The notes beneath the pieces are model-generated. The model saw only the letters and a program-made list of their open reading frames with translations, did no database searches and was not told where the DNA came from. A stretch of DNA of 64,000 bases from Gymnogyps californianus (Eukaryota; Chordata; Aves; Accipitriformes; Cathartidae). The translations under genes were made by a program, and so were the position numbers. Where the stretch lies: NCBI RefSeq assembly GCF_018139145.2, contig NC_059480.1, positions 9,982,428 to 10,046,427 on the forward strand, given 5' to 3'. The number at the start of each line of letters is the position of its first letter. The first letter of the stretch is position 1. Below are positions 13,324 to 25,240 of the stretch, one piece after another.

Positions 13324-14412
13324 CTGTGGAAAAAGGAAAACATCAGGTAATCTCTCTACACTCAAGTTTGCCTTCCTCCCCCTTCATAAACTGAGATCTG
13401 CTGCATTTTTCCTTTTTTAGACCAAAGTATGAATGACTTCTTCCCCCTCGATACCATTCTTCCCAGCTTGTTGCAGCTGAGCTCACGCAAGAACAGTGGA
13501 AGTGAGGAAGCCGGGCAAGTTGTAACAGTCACTCTCCATCTGATAACTCAAGAGCAATCTGTCAGCTCATTACAGAGACCAAAACCACCACATTAACTTA
13601 CCTGTCATTCTCAGGAACACTCTCTCTCTTTCTCTGTAAATACATGTAGGCAAATAGACAGACACAATTTGAACTGAACATAGATATGACTTCGAGCTAA
13701 TATGTTTTAGAATAAGTAAACAAGTAATTTCTTCACTGTCTTACACAGTCCCACCTCTTGAACTGCTGGTAGCTTGTGAGTGCCACCACACTGTCTTACT
13801 TGGTAATAATCCAAGGTTATTCTCCTGGAATAAACTATCTGGCACGCATCCCCATGGTTTCTCTTGTCAGAAATGGGATTAGTATCATCGTAATAGTACT
13901 ATCATTGCCCAAAACAGCGGTAAAATAAGAAAACACCATTGGAACAGACAAACAAAAGTAAAGTCACACTGACTTGAAACACAACCCAAAAACAGAAAAA
14001 GAGAAGCCCATCTGACATGTTAAAATACATTAAACAAATGAAGAGTCATGTATTAGAGTGACAACATTTGCTTAATTCAAAGACTTAAGCATCAGAAAAA
14101 GTAAATGAGAAAGGGCAAGAGAACTGCTAGCAGGGATGGAAAAGCAGGTGATGAGAGAGAAAAAGGACGCTAGTGGAAAGCAAATGCAGAAACACTTCTG
14201 CAGAACACTTTTTCAGTCTGATGCAATGGTGGACATTAAGTAAGTTGTATTTTACCCACTGTTCTTGCACTGTGCTATCCAGAATAATATAAGGTTTCCC
14301 TCCCTCCCTCTTCCCTAAACCAAAACCATGGTGTATTGGAAAAGAAAGCTTTCACATCTTCATAAAAAAAAATTTCTCCAATGGACAATCTCATGATTCT
14401 CCATCATTTTTT

Positions 14413-14447
14413 TTATATATATATATATATCTATATATATCTATCTC
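14413..14447. repeat. TA-rich microsatellite
   Basis: An alternating TA run interrupted by CTATATATAT and CTATCTCT units follows a short T run. Confidence 0.9.
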
Positions 14448-14735
14448 TCATTCACACATGGTACATTATACATATAATGGTCCAAATATACAAGTCTCTC
14501 CCTCTTTTTACTTTGTTCTAGAGAGTTCCTGTTTTTTCAGTAATTACAGTCATATCAAGATTTCTCTCTAGCCCTTGTGAACACCGTTTCCCTTCTATAT
14601 TAAGTTCAAGACTCCCTTTGGTATCAAAAGCATCTATGAAATTTTAATTAAGTATCAGCTACACAGCCACACAAAATAGATTAAAACATTAGGATACACA
14701 TGTTCCTAGAAAGTTATTCAATTGCTGAACAGCTT

Positions 14736-14945
14736 ATGATAGAATCACAGAATAACTCAGGACCTCTGCAGGTCATCTACTCCAACCTCCTGCTCAAATC
14801 AGGGCAAAGCCCTGGATCAGGCTGCTTGGGAACTTGTCCACATGAGTCTTGAAAACCTCCAAGGATAGAGATGCAATTTAAAAAGTTGGAGCTGTTCCTT
14901 CAACAGTTCAGCCTATTAACTCTCTTCTCAGTCTAAAGTTCACTC
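14736..14945 (-). mobile_element. CR1 LINE 3'-end fragment
   Basis: The plus strand reads AGAATCACAGAATAACTCAG followed by a stretch like 'ctccaacctcctgctcaaatcagg...ccctggatcaggctgcttggg', which is the reverse complement of the CR1 3' terminus and untranslated region common in birds. It is 5'-truncated, as most CR1 copies are, and moderately diverged. There is no coding capacity. Confidence 0.85.
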
Positions 14946-17900
14946 AGTCCACGTTTAGCAGAAAGCAAACTTACAGTAGTGTAACTGTTACCTTCAGTAG
15001 GAAACCTTATAGCAATCACTTACAAGAAAACTCCAAGTAAAAGTGAAAAAATACATGCACTGACTTTTATGAGGTACAAGTGTTTCATGCAGGTATTTTT
15101 CCTGTTTCAGCGGCTTCACTAAAATATGTACGTTTTCTGCAGAAACTTTGTGACATTGACTACACTGAGAACCCTCCCTTCCTAGAGCAGGTACTGTTAG
15201 GCTAATGGTTTTGCAACAATCTCAACTTTTAATAAGTCAGACATGCCACTGAAACCATAAATGTCCACTCTTCAAAACCAGAGATGTGTCAACACAGTAT
15301 TAATCGAGGTCAGATGCTCCTTGGAAGAGTCATGAATGTTAGCTTTCAAAATCTCTTAAAAAACCATAAAGTAAGCAAATGACATAAGTAGCCACCTTCC
15401 TATTGAAGTCATAGACTAAGAAAGAGCTGGGGAATCCCACAAACCTTGGGACTTCTCTTGAAATATGGGGGAATCCCACAAAAATGTGCGGCATTGCAGG
15501 TTCTCTATGCCAATGGAAACTACCCTTTTTGCTGGGGCTGGCAGAACGAAGAGGTATTCCTTCTTCCCCCTGGAAATCCCTGCGAGGCTGGGGTGAGCAC
15601 AGCTACATCTTCAAAATTAGCATCGCACAGATGTTCAGATGCAGGTGGAGACAGGGTAAGCTATGTCACATTGGCCTCTCTTTTCTCTTCAGAAACTAGC
15701 AGCACTCAGAAAGCCACTCCTGATAGCTGTCTGAAACACTCCAGGAGAAAACTTCTCCTTGACAGCTGCAAGGTCATTTACGTGAGACAAGAATGCAACT
15801 CGAGAAAACCCTGAAGCAGAGAAACACAGCGAGCGTATGAACATCACTGTTCCCACAGCACTAATATTCTTGCTCTCGGTGCTGCAAAGTGCATGGTCTG
15901 ATGGAAACATTTTAACAGATGTTAACAGAGAAGTCTTACAAGAAAGTTTACACATCCGAAATGTAACTAAATGTAAGTAGATGTGACATTATCAAAATTA
16001 CTGCAAAACTTTTCAGTGAAGCACTTCAATACTTATGATGATGTTTCTCTATTGATACAACGACAAATGCCATTCTTCCTTCTATGGCATTACAGCAAAA
16101 CCCTGTATAAAATGCAATACTGTATTATGCCAACTCCCATAAATCAGAGATGCAAGGAATAGCCCATCCTCATCAATACACTGACTGCAGAGATAACCTA
16201 GTCCATTCCCTGCCAACATCAGGCATGACAGTATAATAAGCATGATGCCTCTCTTTATCAATTCTGCATGTTCTTACAAACCTTAAGACTATGCAATGTG
16301 GACATCAACTCCATCCTTTGTAGAGCCGTACTTTGGATTTGGCAAAGCTTAGCACTGCAATGCTTAGTACTGCATTTGTGATGGGAAGTGGCAGCTGGTT
16401 TAGTTAGCAGTTTCTCTCTAGAAGGCATGGAATGACTGCTCAGTTTTCTCATCACAGGCAGACAGAAGCAGCGACGCTGGGATTAGGGAATTTCTCCCTG
16501 CGAGCAGAGATTTGTAAATGAGCAGGGCTGATTTAAAGCTAATTTAATAACCATAGGGCTGCCTCTTCTCAATTTAACTTGTCTGTTCTTTTTGGAAACA
16601 GACCAACCTAGCAATCTGTGCCAAAATCGAATTATGCTGGCTTGGATATTCATAATGCTTTTTATATTCTCTAATCTCAAGTGAGTAATGAATTACATTT
16701 AGTTGTACTGAAATGGTTGTGAATACATCTAGTAAAAGGGCACTCTCTGACTCCTCACCTGCTACAATCACAGCAGTACCATTTACCTCACACCTTGACA
16801 GTATTGTGGAGTGCACTTCTGTATGTTGTTGATCCAACTTTTCCAAACTCTTTTGAAAGAGTGAAGAGATCTTTAATGAGCGCTGGAGCCAACACCACAG
16901 AGGGATAATCACTACTTAATTTCACATGGGTGAAACAGCCCAGATTCCACCAGTGACGTATGGCTTGATCGCCATCATCTTCTGGTCTAGGTACAAAAGC
17001 ATTATTTTTCCCAGTAACAATGACCAAAAATATCCACATAAATGATTTTACAGAAACAGATATGGTACCTGGCTTGCCTCCAGCTGCACAGACATTGTGC
17101 ATTGATGCTACCACCCATCTTCTCTTCATAATTATAGGATAAAATGACTTATATATCATCCTCCTGAAGTCGTATTTCTGTGAACACTCACTAAAGGAGG
17201 AAATGATGAAACTGAGACCAAGAGCCTCTGGATAGTCATCCCAAGCACTTCCCCATTCTAAAAATAAACTAGACCAAATGCTATGATTTTCTAATCCTTA
17301 ATGATGTATTATTCCCAGATATCAAATCCTGAGTATCTAAAATTTATTGAATTTAATACAGATGTTTAAATGAATTTCTCCTCTTTCTCATGCCAGGAAG
17401 AAGAAAATTAAAGAAACAGATACACAGAAAGAATTTAAGCTGATGGACTTCAGTTACCTGGACTAAAATATCTTCATGACAGGAGGATCCACTGCATGCT
17501 CATAAAAAGAGTCAAAAGAATTGTGATGGCCAGATTGGTCAAGATCAAGCAGGACTCTGATTTTATATTTCATCCAAGCTATGGCTTGTCTAAAATTACC
17601 ATTCATTCTAGTATACATTTGAACTACTGAAATGGGCAGACTTACAAGAGAAAGGGCCATTTAGTGAAATAACAGCATCACCTTCCTTCATTCTTTGTAG
17701 CTTTCTCAATGATACTGTTAACCAAGCCCAATCCTACTACAACTCGCAGCAGCAAATTAAGTTACTTTCTGGGATGATATCAATGTGAAGTGCTTCTCAC
17801 GCTTCATGTTCTTCCTTTCCTCTCCCCAGTTAAATACTGTCTCTGGCATAATACATGACTTCAGATTTTTTTATATGGTTAATATATGTAGTCAATTTTA

Positions 17901-20900
17901 TTCCACCATGGTGGGCCAATTTAAATTAAGTATTTCTTTGCCAAGCCTGTCCAAACTGAAGCTAAAGAACAGTCGGGACTCCATGACTTTTGGAGGAGGT
18001 GTAGTATAAAGGCTGAATTTAACCCTCTCTTCAGACATGCTAGTGATACAGACTGCCCATCAGCTCTGAGGCATGCTAGCCACAGCTGTCTGAATATTCA
18101 AGGAGCTGAAGCTGAGGTTAGAAAACCATTCGCTTTTTACGGAGTCACCAAAACTTTTGCTTTTTTGTAGGACCAATGTACGTCTCTATTCACCATTAGG
18201 CAGTACAGCAGTTTGATGTCTGGGGTGATTTCCATGGGAAGGGCATCTGCATTGGGCACATCTTTTTCCCCCACCAGCTGAGATCATGGGTGAGCAGCCA
18301 GACGACCCAACGCGCTCCTGGCAGCGAGTCCCATGGCAGCAATTTGTACGCAGTGAGCAGAGACAGCGCAGCCACGTGGGGATTATGGTGTCCCCAACAC
18401 CCGCAAGCAGCTGAGCTGGGAGTGACAGGTCTCATCAACTCAAAATGCTCTCACTCCACAGGCCTGCCCTCTCTCTGCTCCCAACACACTCCACATTGTG
18501 TTATGGATTTCCTTTAAGGAAAATAAGTTTTGCATTTCAAGCACAGGGGGGGAAATCGAAGGTCTGCAAAAAGTATTCGGGGAAAAGACAGGGAAGCACA
18601 GCCAGAACCAGCAGGCAGATAGTCCCTCCTTTTATTTTAGACCTTGCCATTTTTACGATTGCTTGGCCTGGTATGCATCTATTTACAGTCAACAAACTCT
18701 GGCCACATTACAAAGGCTACATTTGGCTCAGTATGTGATCCACAGTCAACAAATTTATTAAAATTAGTAGAATCAAGAAAATTTTCTGTGAAACCTCCTC
18801 CCTTCCACCCTAAAACACATTCATTTGTCAGGTCCAAAACATTTAATTTGTCATGTCTTTCAGTAAACCTTGAAGAATTGCACTTGGAAAGAATCCAGCC
18901 AGTCTTTCAGGGCTGCACAGCACAACTGATACACTCTTCAGTGTCAGTGGTGAAGCCGACATGCCAATAAATTTCATTAAGGGGATTGCCAGTTCCCACA
19001 AGATTCTGGTACAGAGAAAATTGCAAAGAATTAGAAAAAGATTCAAACCCCCAAATTCCTAGTGATTCAGAAATTAGTTTCCAAAACGCTATAGTACCTA
19101 TCAGCTTAAGCAGTGCAAAAGCAAGGAAACTTGTGGAAGATCCTGCTGGGAATAAAGAAGGTGGAAAGTAATTTTCTTTCATTAATGCATCTTTATTCAA
19201 AGAAAATTCTGATTGACACCAATAAGGGATTTGCTTGACTAAATGAGACTTACTCTGTACAAATACAGCTGGGATAAGATGAATCCTAATTGCTTACATT
19301 GGAAATTACCATTGTTTTGTGGATCAGAATCTATAAAGGTCTACTTTGCATATTTTCCAGCTTTAAAAGTTACTGTAAGAGAATTCAGTGTGCTAAATAT
19401 TTGAAAAATGGAAACACCTCTCATCTGGATGAGCTAACTCAGATCATTTTCATTTTAACTGATGGGCCAGCTGCAGCCATCGGAGACTTCAGTGGCACAC
19501 AGACACGTAACTTCTTCAGCAAGCCGACCGACAAGCGACCAGGGTTAAGACTACTCAAACCACAGAGATCTGTTCTCAGGCAACTGAGAGCAACCTACTC
19601 TTTCTATTACCTTTTATTTCTCAAGTTAGAATTTATTGTTGCTTTCGTTATGAATTTTGAAAGCACTAGGCCTCAGAAAACTATCTCACTCATTGTTAAA
19701 ACGTGCAAGCCACAGAGGACTGTAGGTTCAGCAAAGCATCCATGCTGGGGGGAGAGAGGGGATGCTTCATGCTACACTTGACTTATAAGTGTTTCCTGAA
19801 TTCTGTTTCTCTATCATGATTATACACCTGGCATTGTAGCCTCGCTGCAGTGCTTTCTGAATCTGGAAGGTATATGCATGGGCATGGACACATGTGCATC
19901 TTCAGTGACTAGCACCTGCCATTTTAGACATTAGGTAAACTACTAACGTAGTCTGCAAAATATTCAAGGTAACAAGAAAACAACTTACTTGTCCTCTGTG
20001 TTTATGCACTAGCTGGAAACCCTTTTTAGGAAGGAGATAAACAAATTTCATTTAATTAGAAAATTACTAAAATCAGCATTATCATGCCACTGACAACAAT
20101 ACCTCTAAAGAAACTGCTAAGTTTTTAAATTAAATGTATTGGCTTTTCAAAATGTCAAAAATGACAGCTTCTAAATAGTGAGTACTTCTGAAGCCTAGAC
20201 TAAATATTTGCCCATAGGTCACTTCAGGGGAAAAACAAGAAAGCCTTGTAAAGTATCTTAAGGGTTTTTTTTAAAGTTTAATTTATACAGACCTCTAACC
20301 TGGCAACACTCAGCCACTTTGCTCCCCTTACCTGACCTTAGCCAGAAAAAAAAGTGCAGTTACAGCAACAAAAGGTTTTCTTTAAAGCTACCACACTGAA
20401 TCTATTCATAAAGAGAGCAAGCAAAAGCCAAAGCTGCGATTCACTCATCTTCATACAGACATCTGAACAGACAGGTAGGACGTGTTGGAAGGGGATTGGG
20501 AAGAAGGGATGGGAGCTGTGGGGGAGCGGAGAGGACCTGTTGACGCAGAACTGGAGTGCTCCACCCGGCCACTTGCCTCATTAGCCATTACTTCACCCCA
20601 GGGAAGGAGAAGTGAATTGTCCTGCCCTGGGCACCACAAAGGGGATGCTGGAGTGAGTCTAGTTCAGCTATTCTGTAAAGACTCTGCTTCATGTTCGCTT
20701 TTTCTAGCATGGTCTCAGGTGGGCAGATTCATGGTTGCAAACAGGAACGTTAACAAAACCATCCTGCAACCTGCATGTAGTGGATTTGACCAAAGCTTTT
20801 AAGCTTCCAGTACAAAGTTTATGTAAACAGCACTTCTGACTCTGTCTGTGTATACACACAAACACATATATCTATATAACTTCACATATATAGAGTCACT

Positions 20901-23900
20901 GTAGTCTAAGGAAACTCTACATTAGAAAAAAAGATACTTCCAATTTTTGCCCTTAAGTGGCACTCCGATGACCCTCATAGCAAAGGTAGAAACTCAGCTG
21001 TGACACTTACAGCATCTATACAGCAATAATAAAACTGGTTATAGCAACAAGATCAGATCAAACCAGTCCCCTCCGTTTGTGCAAACTGGGTGAATAAGGG
21101 AGATGGAGCGATCTACCCACAGTCATCTGTGTACAGGTTCAGGGGAAGGACAGAGGGAGGATATGCCAGGTGTTCCTAGTTCACCCGCTCCTCCATCAGG
21201 CTCATCTAGCACAAACCTGCTGCCAAACCAGGGGACTATTTTACATAACACCTTGCCCAGCACAGAATTGTCTTTAAAAATGTTTTTATTTATTTCGAAA
21301 ATAAAGGTTTCTTTTTAGTAGACTTTGTTTTTAGAGTACGTAGAAGACTTTTTTTTTTTAAGGACTGAAGGGAAAACTCTAATGTCTGTTCATTAGATCA
21401 TGCTCTGATGCTAAAGACTTTGATCACTATTGTAAGTCTGATGACGAAGTTGCAACACAGCGCATAAGCAAACTACATCGCCTGTTTCCACTTAAATACT
21501 AAAATCTACATGTATGAAGTCCTAGATCTGTAGACTGAGCAAACAGCTTTTTTGAAAGGGGCTCAAACACTTCAGAAGCCCCTGAAGCAAAAACAACTGA
21601 CAAAAATGTTTGCACTAGCTCTAAATAAACTTTTCAAAAATACCATTTGACTTCTATAGAGTACTTATTACTAAGTCACTGTCCTGTAGGTCAAATCTCA
21701 TATATGCTGTTCCACTTCATTTTACTCAGTGAATATCTCCCTTTTTCTACCTACTACACTTACTTATCTCTTAATGAGTTATAGATATTTTTCATGCTAC
21801 ATATCTGAGTAAATAATTGTAAGTATTTCCACATAGGCTTTATCTGTAAAAATTAGTATCATCTATACATGACCATTATAAACTTAGCTCTCACAATGAC
21901 GTTAAAATTATAACAGCTTCCTTGACATCAACCACCCTCCCAATCAATTATCTAGCTATCAAGTCATTTACACAGACAGAACATAAACGAGAGCAAAATC
22001 TGGTCAACCACACTGAGCTCAATCAACAACCTACAATCAATTAAAACTAATCAGATCATAATTAGTCTTACAAAAAAAAGAGTTTTCAGCAAATAATACA
22101 AGTCCATCTACAGAAAATACAGGTCCAAATGTAGTATATTAAGAAATGCACTCTTTGTATAAGGTCCCCATATACAAAAGCCTTTACAGCTGCAGTGGGA
22201 GCTAACACCACTTTGAAATCTGCAGCATCGGAAGTGCAGTGGACTGATGCACGAAGGAGAGACTAGCTCCTGGTTGACAGCAAAAAGTGCCTGTAGGCCA
22301 AAGATTTAACATGCTCCAATTATGAAATATTGGGTAGAAAGACACAGGTCACAAGCCACAAAAGTAAAGCCAAGTGTGCCCGCGTTTCCTAAGGGCTAAA
22401 CAAACTATTGAGAAATACACTCGCAGAGTAACATGACACAGTGACCCCATCTTAGTCTATCTTATGTCTGAAAAGAACAGAAATCAGAACAAATAGATTC
22501 TCCTGAAAACCCGAGTTATGTCCCTGACATTACAGCAGCCAGCCACTTCACAAGAAGTGCAGCGTGAACCACAAGCCTCTCATGAAAAAGGCATGTTACC
22601 TATTTCCAATTAAAGGCAACAGGCACATGGTTACAAGCGGTCTAAGTTTTAGGTCAGAGCATGATACATTTTATTGACTCAGAAATCACAACAATTTAAA
22701 GGTTCTTTGGCACCACTAAACTGAACAGACTCTCAGCTTCTGTTATCTGAGCATACAGGCAAAAATGAACAAATACATTCCTCTTTATCTGCAGGCAAGC
22801 TACTAATTTATTGTTACTATTCGGGCTTTGTTTTATTTCCAGCCATACTTTCCTGTAAGGCTTCAGCCACTTCTGGTGAGCACTATTCACATATAGTCAG
22901 GATTTGTACAATAATGACAAAAATCCCTCCTAACCAGGATTTAAGGGGGTAAGTCAAGCAGCAGTGCCTACCTCCTACCAAAGTCTTGTGAACTGCCAGG
23001 GTTATGTGCTTTCAGCAGCACCACCAGCATTTATTCTTTGGACCCAAGACCATGAAGCTTAAACTTGGTATCTTCGACCGTATGGCAGTAGCTCAGGGCA
23101 GCAGGAACTACACTGTAAAGTAGCCTTGTCAAAAAGATCCATTTCCACATAAAATATCTATCCAAAATGGCACCTAGTCACAAGCAAAACCCAAACACTC
23201 TACTAAATGAACCACAGACCATCTTAATCAATCTGTGACCAAGGTTACGGCTACAAAGTTATTTTCCTTCCTATTTAAAAAAGTTAATGAGGATAATCTT
23301 CTTCAGTGTATTATCACTGATTCTTTGTTACACTGGACACGCAGAATAGCCTCAAAAGAGCCTCCAGCATGTACAAGCAAACACAGCTTGTAACTGGATA
23401 TACAAAACTACAGAAGAAAACCAAACACCTCTTGCCATGAAGAAAAGGATTCATTGTCTCCAAATCATTCTTGGGGAAGCCATTAAATGTTTGACATCTG
23501 AAGTAATCTCTCAAGTTAAGAGAATACACTGAAAACCAGTACTTGCCTAAGGCTTCTCAACAGAAGGCTCTAAGCGTTTTACCTAAAATTGTCTGCAGTT
23601 TCAATTTCAGTCAGGAAAGCTTAAGCACAATGCAGTTAATGTGAGCTGCCCAGCGTCACACAGCGGAGTTTTGGGAGGTGCAGTCCTGGCCCAAAGCCAT
23701 CACTGGCAAAGCTGCCGTCTACCTCACTGGGCAGAACCTCACTCCAGGTTTCCGCCAAGGGCTCTGGAGCTTTCTCCATTTGCTCACTGCGCTGCAGGAG
23801 GATGGTGGCTTTCTCCTCCTCCTCCTGGCCTCGAGAGGCACAAATCGCCTATAGCAGATTGTGAGATCTGAAATAGCACAGAGTAACTTTCTACTCCAGA

Positions 23901-24251
23901 AGCAGCATTATGGATTTTCATGGAACTACCAAACGTGTTACCAGGTGCCAAGAGACTATCACACAATGCTGCTATCAGTACGTGTCTCATCGACAACATG
24001 ATGCCATACAACAGTTTCCCTAATGCACTTGAGTTCTGTAAACTCCTGAACTCCCCGTGCTTCAGTCTCAGACTTCAGTAATCATTCTCCAGTGTTCAGT
24101 ACCTCATCACACAGATTGACAAGACTCAGTCAATCCTATGTACACACCAAGGAATAAATCCTACGCTCTCCTATATGTAGTCTGAAGAGTGTTTGACGTG
24201 TAATTTCTTAGCAATTTTGTAGAAAAGATGGAAGAAGGGGTGCATACTTAC

Positions 24252-24353
24252 GCAGCTTAATCTGTGAATTTCTCCTTGATTCACTCGCCTAACGGTTCTT
24301 CTCTTCCTCCGCAGTTCACTGGGCTCCCTTCTGAATCTCCCGCGAAAGCTCAT
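24252..24353 (-). CDS. DOCK10: DOCK10 alternative first coding exon (partial gene, exon 1b)
   Basis: This exon encodes 34 residues starting MSFRGRFRREPSELRRKRRT and ending in HRLSC. The peptide is strongly basic with no membrane segment. The ATG has A at -3, and an in-frame TGA lies 18 nt upstream (24369-24371), which fixes the start. The exon ends at a strong donor, TGC|GTAAGTATG, in phase 0, matching the phase 0 acceptor of exon 2. I call it DOCK10 because the next two exons are clearly that gene, and mammalian DOCK10 is known to use alternative first exons giving different N-termini. I did not align this peptide to the mammalian short-start isoform, so that equivalence is inference. Low CpG content fits a tissue-restricted rather than a housekeeping promoter. 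The ORF reads on into the intron for 26 more codons, but these should be spliced away. Confidence 0.82.
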
Positions 24354-24408
24354 TGTATCCGTACAAATTCAAGCAGCAAACAAATCTCTCTTTAAAAACT
24401 GTGCTCCT

Positions 24409-24438
24409 TCAACTTCTCTCCTTCAGCAGCTTCAGCAT
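24409..24438 (-). other. Upstream ORF 2 in the putative leader (9 codons)
   Basis: A second short frame, ATG to TGA, 9 codons, Leu/Lys rich, ending 55 nt before the main ATG. It might modulate initiation at the DOCK10 start together with upstream ORF 1. Confidence 0.3.
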
Positions 24439-24480
24439 AACAACTGGAAGCTGCGTATACTGTTCAAGGAGGAAGTATGT

Positions 24481-24537
24481 CTAAAACTTACATGCTGTAT
24501 CCACAGTAACTGAACAGAAAAACCAGCAATAACTCAT
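24481..24537 (-). other. Upstream ORF 1 in the putative leader (18 codons)
   Basis: An ATG with G at -3 opens a frame of 18 codons and a TAG stop, wholly upstream of the DOCK10 ATG. If the transcript starts near 24565-24576 it would be the first AUG met by scanning ribosomes. Its translation is inference. Confidence 0.3.
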
Positions 24538-24540
24538 TTC

Positions 24541-24550
24541 TTCCTGTGAA
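24541..24550 (-). promoter_or_regulatory. STAT6-type palindromic site overlapping an ETS-like core
   Basis: The decamer TTCCTGTGAA fits TTCN4GAA, the spacing preferred by STAT6. Its complement continues into ACAGGAAG, an ETS/PU.1-like core. It lies just downstream of the predicted start region of exon 1b. Mammalian DOCK10 is reported as IL-4-induced in B cells, and IL-4 signals through STAT6, but a single such site in a few hundred bases could also be chance. Confidence 0.4.
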
Positions 24551-24588
24551 TAATATTCTGCTATTAAGGCGAGAGTGTCTCATTAAAC

Positions 24589-24623
24589 CATAAATACACC
24601 CAACCCCCGCCTCTAATGCAAAT
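24589..24623 (-). promoter_or_regulatory. Candidate core promoter: octamer, GC box, TATA-like box
   Basis: Read on the minus strand, three motifs occur in order: ATTTGCAT (24616-24623, perfect Oct factor octamer), GGCGGGGG (24604-24611, Sp1-type GC box) and TATTTATG (24589-24596, TATA-like). All point towards exon 1b, about 240 nt upstream of its ATG. Octamer 20-30 nt before a TATA box is the classical layout of immunoglobulin-type B-cell promoters. The motifs are seen; promoter activity is inferred. Confidence 0.5.
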
Positions 24624-25160
24624 CAAAATAGGAAGTTGTAGAAAAAAAAAACGCTTGCAACTGAACATCTATCTTTGTCTCAAAACCCATTACACATCCT
24701 TTCTCCTCATCACCCTCCCCGATTCGAAAGCCAGAATGGCTGCACTCTTACTTCATGTGCATGTATGTCTGCAAGCTAAAAAAAGGCAATCACAGAACAA
24801 CCACCTCCTACCGAGCACCTCGGTAGCAGACTTCAATCACAGAGCACGCAGCAACAGGTTCATGCTGCCGGGGCCCAGAATCTTCTCTGCTTTTGGACCA
24901 AGGTAACAGTTCCCCTTTCAAAGTGGCGTGAAACATCAATAAGAGGAAGCACCCTGCAAATTCCTAAATCTGCAGACAGTTACAAAACGGGAAAAATAGA
25001 AAAGTTTATATGCCAATACCCAAAATACATTTTTGGATTGTAAAAACCTGGTTTTAAAAGTGCTTGTCACCTGCCAACTAAGAAAAATCACTGCTTGATT
25101 CAACCCTGCTCCCACCTCGGGTGATATTAAAGCTGCCAGAGTCTGTTCCCCGGATGCCCC

Positions 25161-25240
25161 ATGCAAGGGCAATCACAGCAGTTCCCCACCCCGCTACCCC
25201 AGGCGGAGGCAATCACAGCAGCGCCCCGAAAGTTTAAGAG
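25161..25240 (+). repeat. Two imperfect 40-nt direct repeats
   Basis: The core 'ggcaatcacagcag' followed by C-rich sequence occurs twice, exactly 40 nt apart (25168 and 25208). The flanks of each unit differ, so this is an old or short duplication. Confidence 0.5.

Larger units (their letters stand above)
13324..24251 (-). other. DOCK10 intron 1 (after exon 1b)
   Basis: Runs from the GTAAGT donor of exon 1b to the acceptor of exon 2. It holds a TA-rich microsatellite, a CR1 fragment and a weak MIR-like stretch near 23.64 kb. Overlapping minus-strand frames at 16483-17159 show no recognisable protein. Confidence 0.75.
24354..24576 (-). other. DOCK10: Putative 5' UTR of the DOCK10 short-start transcript
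   Basis: This is the stretch between the ATG of exon 1b and the region expected for transcription start, 20-30 nt downstream of the TATA-like box at 24589-24596. It holds two short upstream ORFs (24481-24537 and 24409-24438) and a GTAAGT donor-like hexamer at 24486-24491, so the leader could itself be spliced. The true transcript start is not visible from sequence alone. Confidence 0.45.

Noticed and set aside
16483..17159. Three overlapping minus-strand frames that could be a frameshifted pseudogene
   Set aside because: I could not match any of the three translations to a known protein, and no poly(A) tail or flanking repeat marks a retrocopy.
19290..19781. 163-codon plus-strand ORF
   Set aside because: No protein-like pattern recognised and no start or splice context; treated as chance.
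23636..23715. MIR-like phrase 'gctgcccagcgtcacacagc'
   Set aside because: The match is confined to the core phrase; too short to call.
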